Position numbers and translations under genes: made by a program
In this document: one piece after another, positions 36,148-44,608 of the stretch
How the letters are laid out: every line of letters begins with the position of its first letter
How positions within the stretch are numbered: the stretch's first letter is position 1
Assembly (NCBI GenBank): GCA_964567545.1
Contig: CAZMNB010000003.1
Location: forward strand, 1-64,000
Origin: UBA7398 sp964567545
Lineage (GTDB): Bacteria > Actinomycetota > Actinomycetes > Nanopelagicales > Nanopelagicaceae
DNA length: 64,000 nt
Direction: 5' to 3'
Notes under the pieces: generated by a model
Databases searched by the model: none
What the model saw: the letters and a program-made list of their open reading frames with translations, nothing else
Told to the model about the DNA's origin: nothing

Positions 36148-37707
36148 ATGGATGTAGGAACGATTGTTGCCCGTTCCATGCGGCGTTATCGAGATCGAAT
36201 TGCAGTTGAAGGACCAGAAGGTTCAATAACTTTTGGGGAAATTGGTTCCCGTATTTTCCAACTAGCACGTGCACTTAAAGAGCTAGGGCTCGCAGAAGGC
36301 GATCGAGTGTTAGATCTACAATCAAATCAAAATACTTATATTGAATCTGATTTAGGTATTTCTAGCGCTGGACTCTGTCGTGTTGCACTTAATTATCGAT
36401 TACACCCAAATGATTGGGTACGGATTACAAAAGATTGTGGCGCAAGAGTATTGATAATGGATGCAAAGTTTTGGGATGAAGCAGCACCAGTACGTGAAAT
36501 TGTGGATCACATAATTTTAATAAAAGGTGATCACGGTGGCACAATTAATTACGAAAACTTTTTAGCTAAGCAATCAACTGAGCCACTTTTACTTGCCGTT
36601 AATCCAGATAGTTTGGTTTCTCTTAACTACTCAAGCGGAACAACTGGAAATCCAAAAGGTGCAATTCGTACTCATAGAAACCGATTAGCGAGTTTAGGAA
36701 ATATTGTTACTGATATTTTTGGCCGTACGCTAAACGAAAGTGATTGCTGGGTTCATGCGGGTCCAGTGACTCATACCAGCGGACTTTTTGTACTTCCATA
36801 TTTCGCATTTGGCGCAAAGCAAATAGTGCAGGCTAAATATGAACCAGAAGCCCTTGTGGAAGCGATTCAAGATAGAGGTGCAAACGCAACAGCACTGGTT
36901 CCAACTATGGTGGCACGTTTACTTGCTATGGAAGATATGACCCGAGAAAGAATGTCGAATTTGAAAATGCTTGGCTACGCTGGTGCTCCAATGCCGCCGG
37001 AACAAATTCGTCAATGTTATGACCGAATTACCAAGAACATGGTGCAGTACTACGGCTTAGTTGAAGCAATTCCGCCAGTAACAGTATTGAGCGCGGTAGA
37101 TCATGAACTTGGACTATTTAAAGATCCAGAAATTCTTACCAGCGCTGGAAACCCATGTACCACGGTGGAAATTCGAATTGTTGATGAGGCCGGAATTGAT
37201 GTTCCGCAAGGTGAAATCGGCGAAGTCATTACACGTGGTGATCACGTGATGCGCGGTTATTACGGAGCAGCTGGTAGCGATCCAACCGTTACAAAAGCGG
37301 TACGAGATGGTTGGTTACACACCGGCGATCTTGGTCGCTTAGATTTAGATAATCGACTCTTTTTGGTTGACCGAAAAGGGGAGATGATTATTAGTGGCGG
37401 GTATAACATTTATCCACGAGAGATCGAAGATGTAATTGCAGAAGTTTTAGATATCTCTGAAGTAGCAGTCATGGGTGTATTTGATGCAGAGTGGGGCCAA
37501 CGAGTAGTCGCAATGGTGACGATGACACCAAACGCGACTACAAAAAGTGATGAACTAATTAATAAGGTTTTAGAGCATTGCAAATCGCGAATGGCTACCT
37601 ATAAGAAACCAAAAGAAGTTTTGATTGTTGATGAATTCCCATTAAATTCTACGGGCAAAATTGCAAAGAAGATTTTAAAAAAACAACTCGAAGATAGAAA
37701 TAAATAA
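36148..37707 (+). CDS. AMP-forming acyl/aryl-CoA ligase, candidate anthranilate-CoA ligase
   Basis: A 519-residue ANL-family ligase. The P-loop motif is YSSGTTGNPKG (161-171), followed by QYYGLVE, GWLHTGDLG and the hinge region with DRKGEMIISGGYNIYPREIE, shortened. The catalytic C-terminal lysine is Lys504 in STGKIAKK. It converts a carboxylic acid to its CoA ester through an adenylate. Gene context (ACMR, RidA, BadI-like hydrolase, Liv transporter) makes 2-aminobenzoate the best candidate acid; fatty or other aryl acids remain possible from sequence alone. A GGAGAG site precedes the ATG, and its stop overlaps the mutase start (TAATG). Confidence 0.86.
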   Translation: MDVGTIVARSMRRYRDRIAVEGPEGSITFGEIGSRIFQLARALKELGLAEGDRVLDLQSNQNTYIESDLGISSAGLCRVALNYRLHPNDWVRITKDCGARVLIMDAKFWDEAAPVREIVDHIILIKGDHGGTINYENFLAKQSTEPLLLAVNPDSLVSLNYSSGTTGNPKGAIRTHRNRLASLGNIVTDIFGRTLNESDCWVHAGPVTHTSGLFVLPYFAFGAKQIVQAKYEPEALVEAIQDRGANATALVPTMVARLLAMEDMTRERMSNLKMLGYAGAPMPPEQIRQCYDRITKNMVQYYGLVEAIPPVTVLSAVDHELGLFKDPEILTSAGNPCTTVEIRIVDEAGIDVPQGEIGEVITRGDHVMRGYYGAAGSDPTVTKAVRDGWLHTGDLGRLDLDNRLFLVDRKGEMIISGGYNIYPREIEDVIAEVLDISEVAVMGVFDAEWGQRVVAMVTMTPNATTKSDELINKVLEHCKSRMATYKKPKEVLIVDEFPLNSTGKIAKKILKKQLEDRNK

Positions 37708-39203
37708 TGAGCGGCACCGAAAAACCAGGCGAGTATCCATACACGCGCGGCATCAAACCAGATGCTGGTGTTTGGACGATGGGTCAATACGGTGGCTTTG
37801 GCACACCGCGCGAAACAAACGAACGATTTAAAATGTTATTGTCCCAAGGTTTAACTGGTTTTAGCGTTGCATTAGATCTCCCAACTCAATTAGGGCTTGA
37901 TTCCGATCATCCGCTTGCCGAGGGTGAAGTTGGCAGAGTTGGTGTTGCAATTGATAGCTTGGCAGACATTGAAGTTTTAATGGATGAAATTCCACTTGAT
38001 AAGATTAGTCAAGTTAGAACTACTGCAAATTCAATCGGATATATCTGGGCTGCAATGTTTATTGCACTCGCGGAGCGACGTGGGGTAGATCCAAATAAGT
38101 TTGGTATGTTCATTCAAAACGATGTTTTAAAAGAATATATCGCTCGTGGCACTCAAATTTTCCCGGCCGAGGCAGGTTTAAAACTCTCAGTAGATGTAAT
38201 TGAATACATCGCACGTGATATTCCAAAATGGGTTCCGTTAGCAATGAGCGGCTACCATATTAGAGAGTCTGGCTCAGATGCGATTCAAGAAGTTGCATTT
38301 ACTTTTGCAAATGCTCGTGAATATTTAGATAAGGCGTTAGAGCGCGGCGTAACAATCGATCAAGTAGCGCCAACGCTTTTTACATTCCTATCTTCCAATA
38401 TTGAGTTCTTACCTGAAATTGCAAAATTCCGAGCAGCTCGTCGGACTTGGGCGCGAATTGCACGCGAGAAATATCATGCAAAAGATCCACGTTCTGAGCA
38501 ATTGCGAATTTTTGCTTTTACTGCCGGGTCTTCGTTAACTGCGCATCAACCAATGAATAACGTAGTTCGAACAACAGTAGAGATGTTGGCGGCGGCGCTA
38601 GGCGGAATCCAAACCATGCATGTTTCTGCATTTGATGAAGCTTTAGGAGTTCCAACCGAAGCAGCTGCAATGTTGGCGCTGCGCACTCAACAAGTTGTTG
38701 CATTTGAAACTGGTGTACTTGATGGTGTTGATTTATTAGCAGGAAGCTTTGAGTTAGAAAAGTTAACTGATGATCTTGCTGAAAAAATGTGGGAGATGAT
38801 AGAAGATATTGAGAAACGAGGTGGTGCGCTCGAATGTATCAATAATGGTTGGTTCTCGAAAGAACTTTCCGAAAAGGCATACCAGTTTTCGATGGATGTT
38901 GAAAGCGGAAAACGAAAGGTGGTAGGTGTAAATATTTTTCAGGCCGAGACGCCACCGTTTAAACCATTCGCGATTGACCCACAAAGTGAGATTGATCAAG
39001 TTGCATCATTGAAGAAATTGAAAGCAAGTCGCGATAATGAAGCCGTGAAAATTGCCTTGGCGAAAGTTGGAGCAGCAGCGAAAGCTGGCGAAAACGTGGT
39101 TGGACCCTGCGTTGTAGCGGTTAAGGCTTATGCGACCGTTGGTGAAATCGTCGACCAACTACGCGAGGTCTATGGAAAGTGGCGTCCGAACACTACTTTC
39201 TAA
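37707..39203 (+). CDS. Methylmalonyl-CoA mutase-like large subunit, catalytic domain only
   Basis: A 498-residue TIM-barrel subunit of the adenosylcobalamin-dependent acyl-CoA mutase family (PYTRGIKP, WTMGQYGGFGTPRETN, FSVALDLPTQLGLDSDHP, as landmarks). The essential histidine is His184 in SGYHIRESG. It has no cobalamin-binding domain and none lies nearby, so it should need a separate small subunit, as isobutyryl- and hydroxyisobutyryl-CoA mutases do. Two methylmalonyl-CoA-recognition residues differ: the Arg of RQYAGF is Gly26 and the second Arg (SMRI region) is Lys159, while the Tyr is kept (Tyr28). A substrate other than methylmalonyl-CoA is inferred. Last gene of the SDR-led operon. Confidence 0.87.
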   Translation: MSGTEKPGEYPYTRGIKPDAGVWTMGQYGGFGTPRETNERFKMLLSQGLTGFSVALDLPTQLGLDSDHPLAEGEVGRVGVAIDSLADIEVLMDEIPLDKISQVRTTANSIGYIWAAMFIALAERRGVDPNKFGMFIQNDVLKEYIARGTQIFPAEAGLKLSVDVIEYIARDIPKWVPLAMSGYHIRESGSDAIQEVAFTFANAREYLDKALERGVTIDQVAPTLFTFLSSNIEFLPEIAKFRAARRTWARIAREKYHAKDPRSEQLRIFAFTAGSSLTAHQPMNNVVRTTVEMLAAALGGIQTMHVSAFDEALGVPTEAAAMLALRTQQVVAFETGVLDGVDLLAGSFELEKLTDDLAEKMWEMIEDIEKRGGALECINNGWFSKELSEKAYQFSMDVESGKRKVVGVNIFQAETPPFKPFAIDPQSEIDQVASLKKLKASRDNEAVKIALAKVGAAAKAGENVVGPCVVAVKAYATVGEIVDQLREVYGKWRPNTTF

Positions 39204-39229
39204 TGCCATAATTACGCCTCGTAAATCGT

Positions 39230-39304
39230 GCCTCTCTAGCTCAGTGGTAGAGCAGCCGCCTTGTAAGCGGCAGGTCGTCAGTTCAATCCTGACGGGGGGC
39301 TCCA
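39230..39304 (+). tRNA. tRNA-Thr (anticodon TGT), CCA encoded
   Basis: All four arms fold: acceptor GCCTCTC against GGGGGGC (two G-T wobbles), D-arm GCTC/GAGC, anticodon arm GCCGC/GCGGC with loop CTTGTAA (anticodon TGT at 39262-39264), and T-arm GTCAG/CTGAC. The discriminator base is T and the CCA end is encoded. It stands alone between the mutase and apbE genes. Confidence 0.97.
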
Positions 39305-39313
39305 TATTTTTAC

Positions 39314-40069
39314 CTAGTCCAACGTCCAGGAAGTTGAATCGTGGCGATTTATTACCCAAGGTTTAAAACCCTGTAACTCTGGTTGTGCGAACCAACTCGC
39401 ACCATCGCTGCCAGCAACCATCAATGCAGTTGCAAGCGCATCTGCAATAGCGCCATCCGGTCCAATTACAGATGCTGATTTGGCTCCAACCGCAACCATG
39501 CCATTTTTTGGATCTTTAATGTGATCGCCACGTTCATAATCTCCACTTGTTGCAATTGCGCCATCAAAAATCTCAAAAGTTTTAACGATATTAGCCTTAT
39601 TATCAGGGTCAGTAATTCCGATGAGCCACGGTTTAATTTCTCCATTTTCTAACCGCCCGCCACGCAAGGTAATGTCACCAGCGGCATTAATTAAAATATG
39701 TTTGACTCCGTTTCTTTGCAGGATTGCCGCAGACTTATCGGCAGCCCAACCTTTTACCAACCCAGATGGGTCAAATCCACCAGGAAGAGCCCAAGGATCA
39801 AAAGCGCCATTAGTTAATCGTCTAAGTTCAATACAAAGATTCCAAACCTCATTCACTTCTTCTGAAGCTTCAGCGATGACTAATTCATCGCGACGCAACT
39901 TTGAAATTACAGAATTGCTTTTATACGTAGAAAATACTTCATCAACATGGTTTACATATTTTTTAACAACAGATAGCGCACTTTCAAGCGCTGACTTAGA
40001 TAAATTCTCGGATTCAATGTCGAAAAGTAAAACCGTGCCCCACACTTCAATTTCGCGAAAGATTCGCAC
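39314..40069 (-). CDS. apbE: FAD:protein FMN transferase (ApbE)
   Basis: A 251-residue ApbE-type flavin transferase: GAFDPWALPGGFDPSGLVKGWAADK (landmark), INAAGDITLRGG, AIATSGDYERGD and the C-terminal ADALATALMVAG. It attaches FMN from FAD to a threonine of FMN-binding-domain proteins. The next gene upstream in the operon encodes such a protein, so the substrate is probably known from context. A signal peptide is not evident at this start. It ends ten bases after the tRNA. Confidence 0.92.
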   Translation of the reverse strand: MRIFREIEVWGTVLLFDIESENLSKSALESALSVVKKYVNHVDEVFSTYKSNSVISKLRRDELVIAEASEEVNEVWNLCIELRRLTNGAFDPWALPGGFDPSGLVKGWAADKSAAILQRNGVKHILINAAGDITLRGGRLENGEIKPWLIGITDPDNKANIVKTFEIFDGAIATSGDYERGDHIKDPKNGMVAVGAKSASVIGPDGAIADALATALMVAGSDGASWFAQPELQGFKPWVINRHDSTSWTLD

Positions 40070-40078
40070 AATTAACTC

Positions 40079-40699
40079 TTAAAACCCAGCCTTTTTAAGG
40101 GCAGATTGCAGCGATTGCCAATACGCAGTTGCAGTATATGAAGCACGTGCACGGCAAGAATTCTGAATAGCGCAAGGCAGATCTTGCGCGTTGGTAGAGA
40201 TAATTTGTTCAATGGTTATTTTCTTAGTCGGGATCCATTGGTCTAAAGTTGGAATTACATATCCACTCCAACTGCTCGGATTTTGATAACCGCTAATTTC
40301 TGTAATTTCACCATTTTTTAGCGTGACTTTTATATAAGTATTTCCGTAGCGAGAAGCGGAATAAGTGTTACCAGTAAATGAACCCGAAACTCCGCTGTGG
40401 GTAGGGGTAGGTGTAGGGGTAGGTGTTGGGGTAGGTGTTGGGGTAGGTGTTGGGGTAGCGCTCTGCGTTTGCGTCGCGGCTTGGCTCTTTGTTGCAGTCG
40501 GAGTTGCCGCTGCAGATTTGGTTGTTGAGCTACTGGTTGGTTTGGTTGGATTGGTTGGATTGGTTGGATTGGTTGTCGGAGTTGTTGTACCTCCACCAAG
40601 ATCTGCTGCAGAGTTTTGGCCAAATTGCGGTGGTGTAATTGCGAGGATTGCCCCAAGACTTCCAATAGTTCCAGTTGCAATTAATACTGTGCGTTTCAT
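40079..40699 (-). CDS. Membrane-anchored FMN-binding domain protein with Thr-Pro linker
   Basis: A 206-residue protein. Residues 1-22 form a hydrophobic signal or anchor. Residues about 35-105 are a low-complexity linker with NPT and TP repeats, probably a flexible extracytoplasmic spacer. Residues about 110-206 are an FMN_bind domain ending in RASYTATAYWQSLQSAL, where the Thr in the SYTATAY segment is the likely covalent FMN site used by ApbE. It lies between apbE and a ferric-reductase-like gene, suggesting a small electron-transfer chain from membrane to an outside acceptor. Confidence 0.88.
   Translation of the reverse strand: MKRTVLIATGTIGSLGAILAITPPQFGQNSAADLGGGTTTPTTNPTNPTNPTKPTSSSTTKSAAATPTATKSQAATQTQSATPTPTPTPTPTPTPTPTPTHSGVSGSFTGNTYSASRYGNTYIKVTLKNGEITEISGYQNPSSWSGYVIPTLDQWIPTKKITIEQIISTNAQDLPCAIQNSCRARASYTATAYWQSLQSALKKAGF
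40399..40457. repeat. 12-bp tandem repeat encoding the Thr-Pro linker
   Basis: Four near-identical copies of a 12-bp unit (GGTAGGTGTTGG, one copy with GTAGG at the end) plus partial copies at both edges. On the coding strand they read as alternating Pro-Thr. Such repeats can change copy number by slippage, here always in frame. Confidence 0.9.
40542..40575. repeat. 9-bp tandem repeat encoding NPT units
   Basis: Three exact copies and one partial copy of TTGGTTGGA. The coding strand reads Asn-Pro-Thr repeats in the linker of the FMN-binding protein. Separated from the 12-bp array by about 85 bases. Confidence 0.9.
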
Positions 40700-40709
40700 T
40701 CCCTATCTC

Positions 40710-42035
40710 CTATTCGCCATGAAATGCAAAAGCTTCGTCATGGAATCGATTCTTCGGGATACCGACATTTCGCGCAGCTTCCCGTACTGCATCAACAAGT
40801 GGAGTCGGACCGCAGATATAAACATCGGAGTCTCTAAAAGTTGGCACAACCCGCATTAAATATTTTGCATCCATGGGATGTTCCGAACGAGGGCCAATCA
40901 AATAATGCACCCGAGCGCCTCGTTCTTGCGCCAGATAATCTAACTCTTCTTTTAAAACCAAATCTTCCTTATTTGATGCTCTGAAAATTACATCGACTTC
41001 AACGTTTGGTGGAAACTCTTCCATAATTGCACGAATTGGTGTGATGCCGACGCCACCGCCAATCAAAGTTACATGACCTTTCGAGGCTCGCCCCGCAGTA
41101 AATGCGCCGTATGGTCCTTCTAGAAAAACTCTAGTTCCTGGCTTAATAAATGTTACTGAACCCGAATGATCCCCTAAATCTTTAACAGTTACTCGTAAAT
41201 ATTTTTTTGTTGGAGCGGCTGAGAGCGAATATGGGTGCGAAATAAACCAATGTCCTTTAGTTAAGAAGCGCCACCCAAAAAATTGGCCACCTTGCGCACC
41301 TAACGAGTCAACATTTCGACCTTTCATAATTACAGAAAAGACGCCAGGTCCTTCATTTACTACCTGCTCCACCTTTAATCCAAGACGAAGCGAACGGATA
41401 ACTGGAATTGCAAAGCGCCAAGTTATAAGAGTTCCGGCAACTAAGAGGTATAACACATTCCAGAAAAATCTATTTAACGGATGTCCGATAAACATCGGCC
41501 CGGTTAGAACTTGATGCATAAACGAAAGTGCAATTGCTAGATAGGTATATAGATGTACGGTCCACCAAGTTTCATAAGACATTTTGGCCCGGGCTTTTTT
41601 ATAAGAAGTAACGCCAGCCGCCATCATAAAAATAAATCCGATAAATGCTGGCAACATCCATGGGAATCGCGTAACCATTCGCCATAATTCAACAATTGTT
41701 GGAATTCGCTCCAACCCGGCATAACCAAAAGCTACAAAAAGAACGTGAAATCCAATTAGAAATAGCGAGTAAGGTCCGAGTTTTCGATGCCAAGTTACTA
41801 ATCGATCATGTCCAACAGAGGTTTCGATCCATGGCACTCGCGCCACCAGCACGAGTCCAACCAACGCTAAATAGGTTCCGATTAACGCGAACGAACGTGA
41901 TACCGAGGTAATGATTGCGTATGTTGATGCCCAATCCTCTGTTGTAGTGGTTTCAATTTGAAGCGCAACAGTTAGACCAAGACCGAGACCTGTCACAAGC
42001 GATGCCCAATCGGCACCCGATCTCTTCTTTGACAT
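40710..42035 (-). CDS. Ferric-reductase-like transmembrane flavoprotein oxidoreductase
   Basis: A 441-residue protein with about six membrane helices in the first 210 residues (ferric reductase-like domain, with histidines in TWHRKLGPYSLFLIGFHVLF and YLAIALSFMHQ placed to bind haem). An FAD domain (ISHPYSLSAAP) and an NAD(P)-binding domain (LIGGGVGITPIRAIMEEF, CGPTPLVDAV) follow. It would move electrons from NAD(P)H across the membrane. The first gene of a three-gene operon, with the FMN-binding protein and ApbE behind it at 10- and 9-base spacing. Confidence 0.9.
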   Translation of the reverse strand: MSKKRSGADWASLVTGLGLGLTVALQIETTTTEDWASTYAIITSVSRSFALIGTYLALVGLVLVARVPWIETSVGHDRLVTWHRKLGPYSLFLIGFHVLFVAFGYAGLERIPTIVELWRMVTRFPWMLPAFIGFIFMMAAGVTSYKKARAKMSYETWWTVHLYTYLAIALSFMHQVLTGPMFIGHPLNRFFWNVLYLLVAGTLITWRFAIPVIRSLRLGLKVEQVVNEGPGVFSVIMKGRNVDSLGAQGGQFFGWRFLTKGHWFISHPYSLSAAPTKKYLRVTVKDLGDHSGSVTFIKPGTRVFLEGPYGAFTAGRASKGHVTLIGGGVGITPIRAIMEEFPPNVEVDVIFRASNKEDLVLKEELDYLAQERGARVHYLIGPRSEHPMDAKYLMRVVPTFRDSDVYICGPTPLVDAVREAARNVGIPKNRFHDEAFAFHGE

Positions 42036-42149
42036 TTGGCCACCTAACCGTAACTACCTGTGTGCTTGCTGCGTGCGAAATATGAGTTGGCTCTGAAAAC
42101 TTTTCTCTTAAAGTCCAATTTTCTTAGATTACGGGCTAAAGTCTAGTTC

Positions 42150-43829
42150 ATGACAGCTCGAGATTTCGATGTCGTTGTAATTGGATCGGGTTTTGGTGGC
42201 TCGGTAGCCGCACTTCGGCTTACCGAAAAAGGTTATCGAGTGGCTGTTTTGGAAGCGGGTCGTAGATTTTCTGACAAAGATTTCCCTAAAACTTCTTGGA
42301 GAATTTCAAGATTTTTATTCGCACCAAGACTTGGCCTCCGTGGAATTCAAAGAATTCATGCACTTCCTGATGTTCTGATTTTGGCCGGCGCGGGCGTTGG
42401 TGGCGGATCCCTTGTGTATGCAAATACTTTATATGTGCCACCAGATTCATATTTTAAAGATAAACAATGGCGCGAAATTACTGATTGGAAAGCTGAACTA
42501 GATCCTTGGTATGACCAGGCGTCCCGTGTTTTAGGAGTAGCAGAAAATCCATATTTTTCGCCGTCAGATAAAGCAATGCAAGATGTTGCAAATGAGATGG
42601 GGGTTGGAAAGACTTTTAAAATGACACCACTCGGGGTTTATTTTGGAGCAGGTAGTGGCGTTTTAGCAAAGGATCCTTTTTTTGGCGGCGTTGGTCCAGA
42701 TCGAAATGGCTGCCTGCAATGTGGCGCGTGCATGACCGGATGTCGCCACAACGCAAAAAATACGCTTCCTAAGAATTATTTAGGGTTAGCTGAAAAAGCT
42801 GGTGCAAAAGTTTTCCCAGAGCATACTGTTATAAAAATTGAAGAGCTATCTAATGGATCTTGGAAAATTACGGCGAGGAAAAGTAGCGCTTGGTTTGCCG
42901 GGAAAAGAACCTTCACTGCAAGTCAAGTAGTAGTTGCTGCAGGAACTTATAACACCCAAAAGTTGCTTCATAAAATGAAGCGTGATGGCGTGCTACCAAA
43001 AATTTCAAATTTCTTAGGGAAACTATCTCGAACAAATAGTGAAGCGTTAACCGGCGCAATGATGCCTAAGCATTTCGATACTGACTTTTCACTCGGATCC
43101 GCAATCACTTCTTCTTTTTTCCCAAACGAACATACCCATGTTGAACCGGTCAGGTATGGTAAAGGCAGCAACTTGATGGGGTTATTGCAGACAGTCATGA
43201 CCGATGGCGAAAACCCTAAAAAACGTAGAAAAGCGTGGCTGAGCGCAGTAATCAGAAAACCATCAACACTTTTTAAGATACTCGATGTTCGAAAATGGAG
43301 TGAACGAACCGTAATTGCATTAGTAATGCAAAATGTAGATTCTTCAGTATCTATTAGCGGAAGACGTGGATTATTTGGTTGGCGATTAACTTCAGTCAAC
43401 GACGCTGATCACCCAAACGCAACTTATATCCCAGAAGCTAACGAAGTAGTTCGCAAAATTGCAGATAAGAATGGCGGAATTGCCGGTGGTCATCTAGGTG
43501 ATTTAATCGGTGCGCCATTTACTGCACATTTTGTGGGTGGCTGCGTGATCGGTGCTAGCGAAGATAATGGGGTAATTGACCCATATCACCGAGTTTGGAA
43601 CTATCCGAATTTATATGTGGTAGATGGTGCGAGCGTCACTGCCAACTTAGGAGTAAACCCATCACTAACAATTACGGCACAAGCAGAACGAGCTTTTTCG
43701 CTATGGCCAAATAAAGGTGAAGTTGATCAAAGACCGTTGCAAGGTAAAGGTTATTTGAAAATCAATGCAATTGCACCGAATAATCCATTTGTGCCTAAAG
43801 GTGCAATCGGTGCCTTAAGAATTTCCTAA
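42150..43829 (+). CDS. GMC oxidoreductase, cholesterol oxidase (ChoD)-like
   Basis: A 559-residue FAD enzyme. The N-terminal motif is VVIGSGFGGSVAALRL, followed by GAGVGGGSLVYANTLY and a four-cysteine segment near residue 187 (GCLQCGACMTGCRHNAKN). The C-terminal VVDGASVTANLGVNPSLTI is the usual GMC signature with catalytic-type Asn. It looks like the mycobacterial ChoD group, where the steroid substrate is doubtful. The cysteine segment resembles part of an iron-sulfur site. Convergent with a hydrolase gene, overlapping by 15 bases. Confidence 0.87.
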   Translation: MTARDFDVVVIGSGFGGSVAALRLTEKGYRVAVLEAGRRFSDKDFPKTSWRISRFLFAPRLGLRGIQRIHALPDVLILAGAGVGGGSLVYANTLYVPPDSYFKDKQWREITDWKAELDPWYDQASRVLGVAENPYFSPSDKAMQDVANEMGVGKTFKMTPLGVYFGAGSGVLAKDPFFGGVGPDRNGCLQCGACMTGCRHNAKNTLPKNYLGLAEKAGAKVFPEHTVIKIEELSNGSWKITARKSSAWFAGKRTFTASQVVVAAGTYNTQKLLHKMKRDGVLPKISNFLGKLSRTNSEALTGAMMPKHFDTDFSLGSAITSSFFPNEHTHVEPVRYGKGSNLMGLLQTVMTDGENPKKRRKAWLSAVIRKPSTLFKILDVRKWSERTVIALVMQNVDSSVSISGRRGLFGWRLTSVNDADHPNATYIPEANEVVRKIADKNGGIAGGHLGDLIGAPFTAHFVGGCVIGASEDNGVIDPYHRVWNYPNLYVVDGASVTANLGVNPSLTITAQAERAFSLWPNKGEVDQRPLQGKGYLKINAIAPNNPFVPKGAIGALRIS

Positions 43830-44606
43830 AATTTCTCGTTGTTTTGCGCTACGCCGATTCGGGTATTTTGTAATTGGGAATTCTGGTTTAGTATAAAAAT
43901 CTCGAATAATTGCCTGCATTAACTCAGTTTGTTCTTTAACAACATAGTGAGAAGCGCCGGGTAGAACTGCCAGTCTGCCATTAGGGAGCGCTTCATACAT
44001 TTCAAATGTATGAGAACTTCCAAATGGCTCATCATCACCGGCTAATATCAATACCGGAACTTCGATTTTTGATAGCTCTTCTAAAGTCATATTAGGTTCG
44101 GAAGCCCAAACTTGGAATCCTTTAGTAACAATTTCAACTAATAACTCGGGATCTTGACCACTTCTCTCTGCAAATAGCACCTTATCTTCATCTGGAACTT
44201 GCACAGTTGATAAATTAAAAGATAAACCAGAGTCATGGTTGTAATTAGTTCCAATTGCGATAATTGATTTCACTAAATCTGGCCGTTTTAATGCGATTAA
44301 TAACGAGATAATTCCACCATCACTCCACCCAATTAAATGAGTTGGTCCCGTTATTACATCTTCAATATAGGCAATTGCTTCATCAGTTTGAAAATCAAAA
44401 TGAAAATAACCATCGCGAATCTTGGTTCGGCCGTGTGCTGTTCGATCATAGGAAAAGACATGGTGGTCGCTTGCCACTGCCGGTAAGACTGTGAAATCCC
44501 AGTCTTCGGTACTACTCAAGCCACCATGCATTAAAAGTACAGGTTCTCCTTTATTTTCGTGGACTACGCTCCAAACTTGATGACCTCGAAGGTTTATATA
44601 ACTCAT
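43815..44606 (-). CDS. Alpha/beta hydrolase
   Basis: A 263-residue alpha/beta-hydrolase. The oxyanion segment is VLLMHGGLSSTEDWD, the nucleophile Ser lies in LIGWSDGGIISL, the acid in VLILAGDDEPFG and the catalytic His in PGASHYVVKEQ. The reaction is unknown. It is two bases after the ndh stop and probably co-transcribed with it. Confidence 0.88.
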   Translation of the reverse strand: MSYINLRGHQVWSVVHENKGEPVLLMHGGLSSTEDWDFTVLPAVASDHHVFSYDRTAHGRTKIRDGYFHFDFQTDEAIAYIEDVITGPTHLIGWSDGGIISLLIALKRPDLVKSIIAIGTNYNHDSGLSFNLSTVQVPDEDKVLFAERSGQDPELLVEIVTKGFQVWASEPNMTLEELSKIEVPVLILAGDDEPFGSSHTFEMYEALPNGRLAVLPGASHYVVKEQTELMQAIIRDFYTKPEFPITKYPNRRSAKQREILGNS

Positions 44607-44608
44607 AT

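Noticed and set aside
39130..39366. Open frames across the tRNA-Thr
   Set aside because: They overlap a perfectly folded tRNA on both strands and match no family.
40399..40575. Possible CRISPR-like array
   Set aside because: Units are 9 and 12 bp, directly adjacent, without spacers, and lie within a coding sequence.
40365..40859. Long open frame on the plus strand with Val-Gly repeats
   Set aside because: It is antisense to the Thr-Pro linker repeats of the FMN-binding protein; the repeat keeps several frames open.
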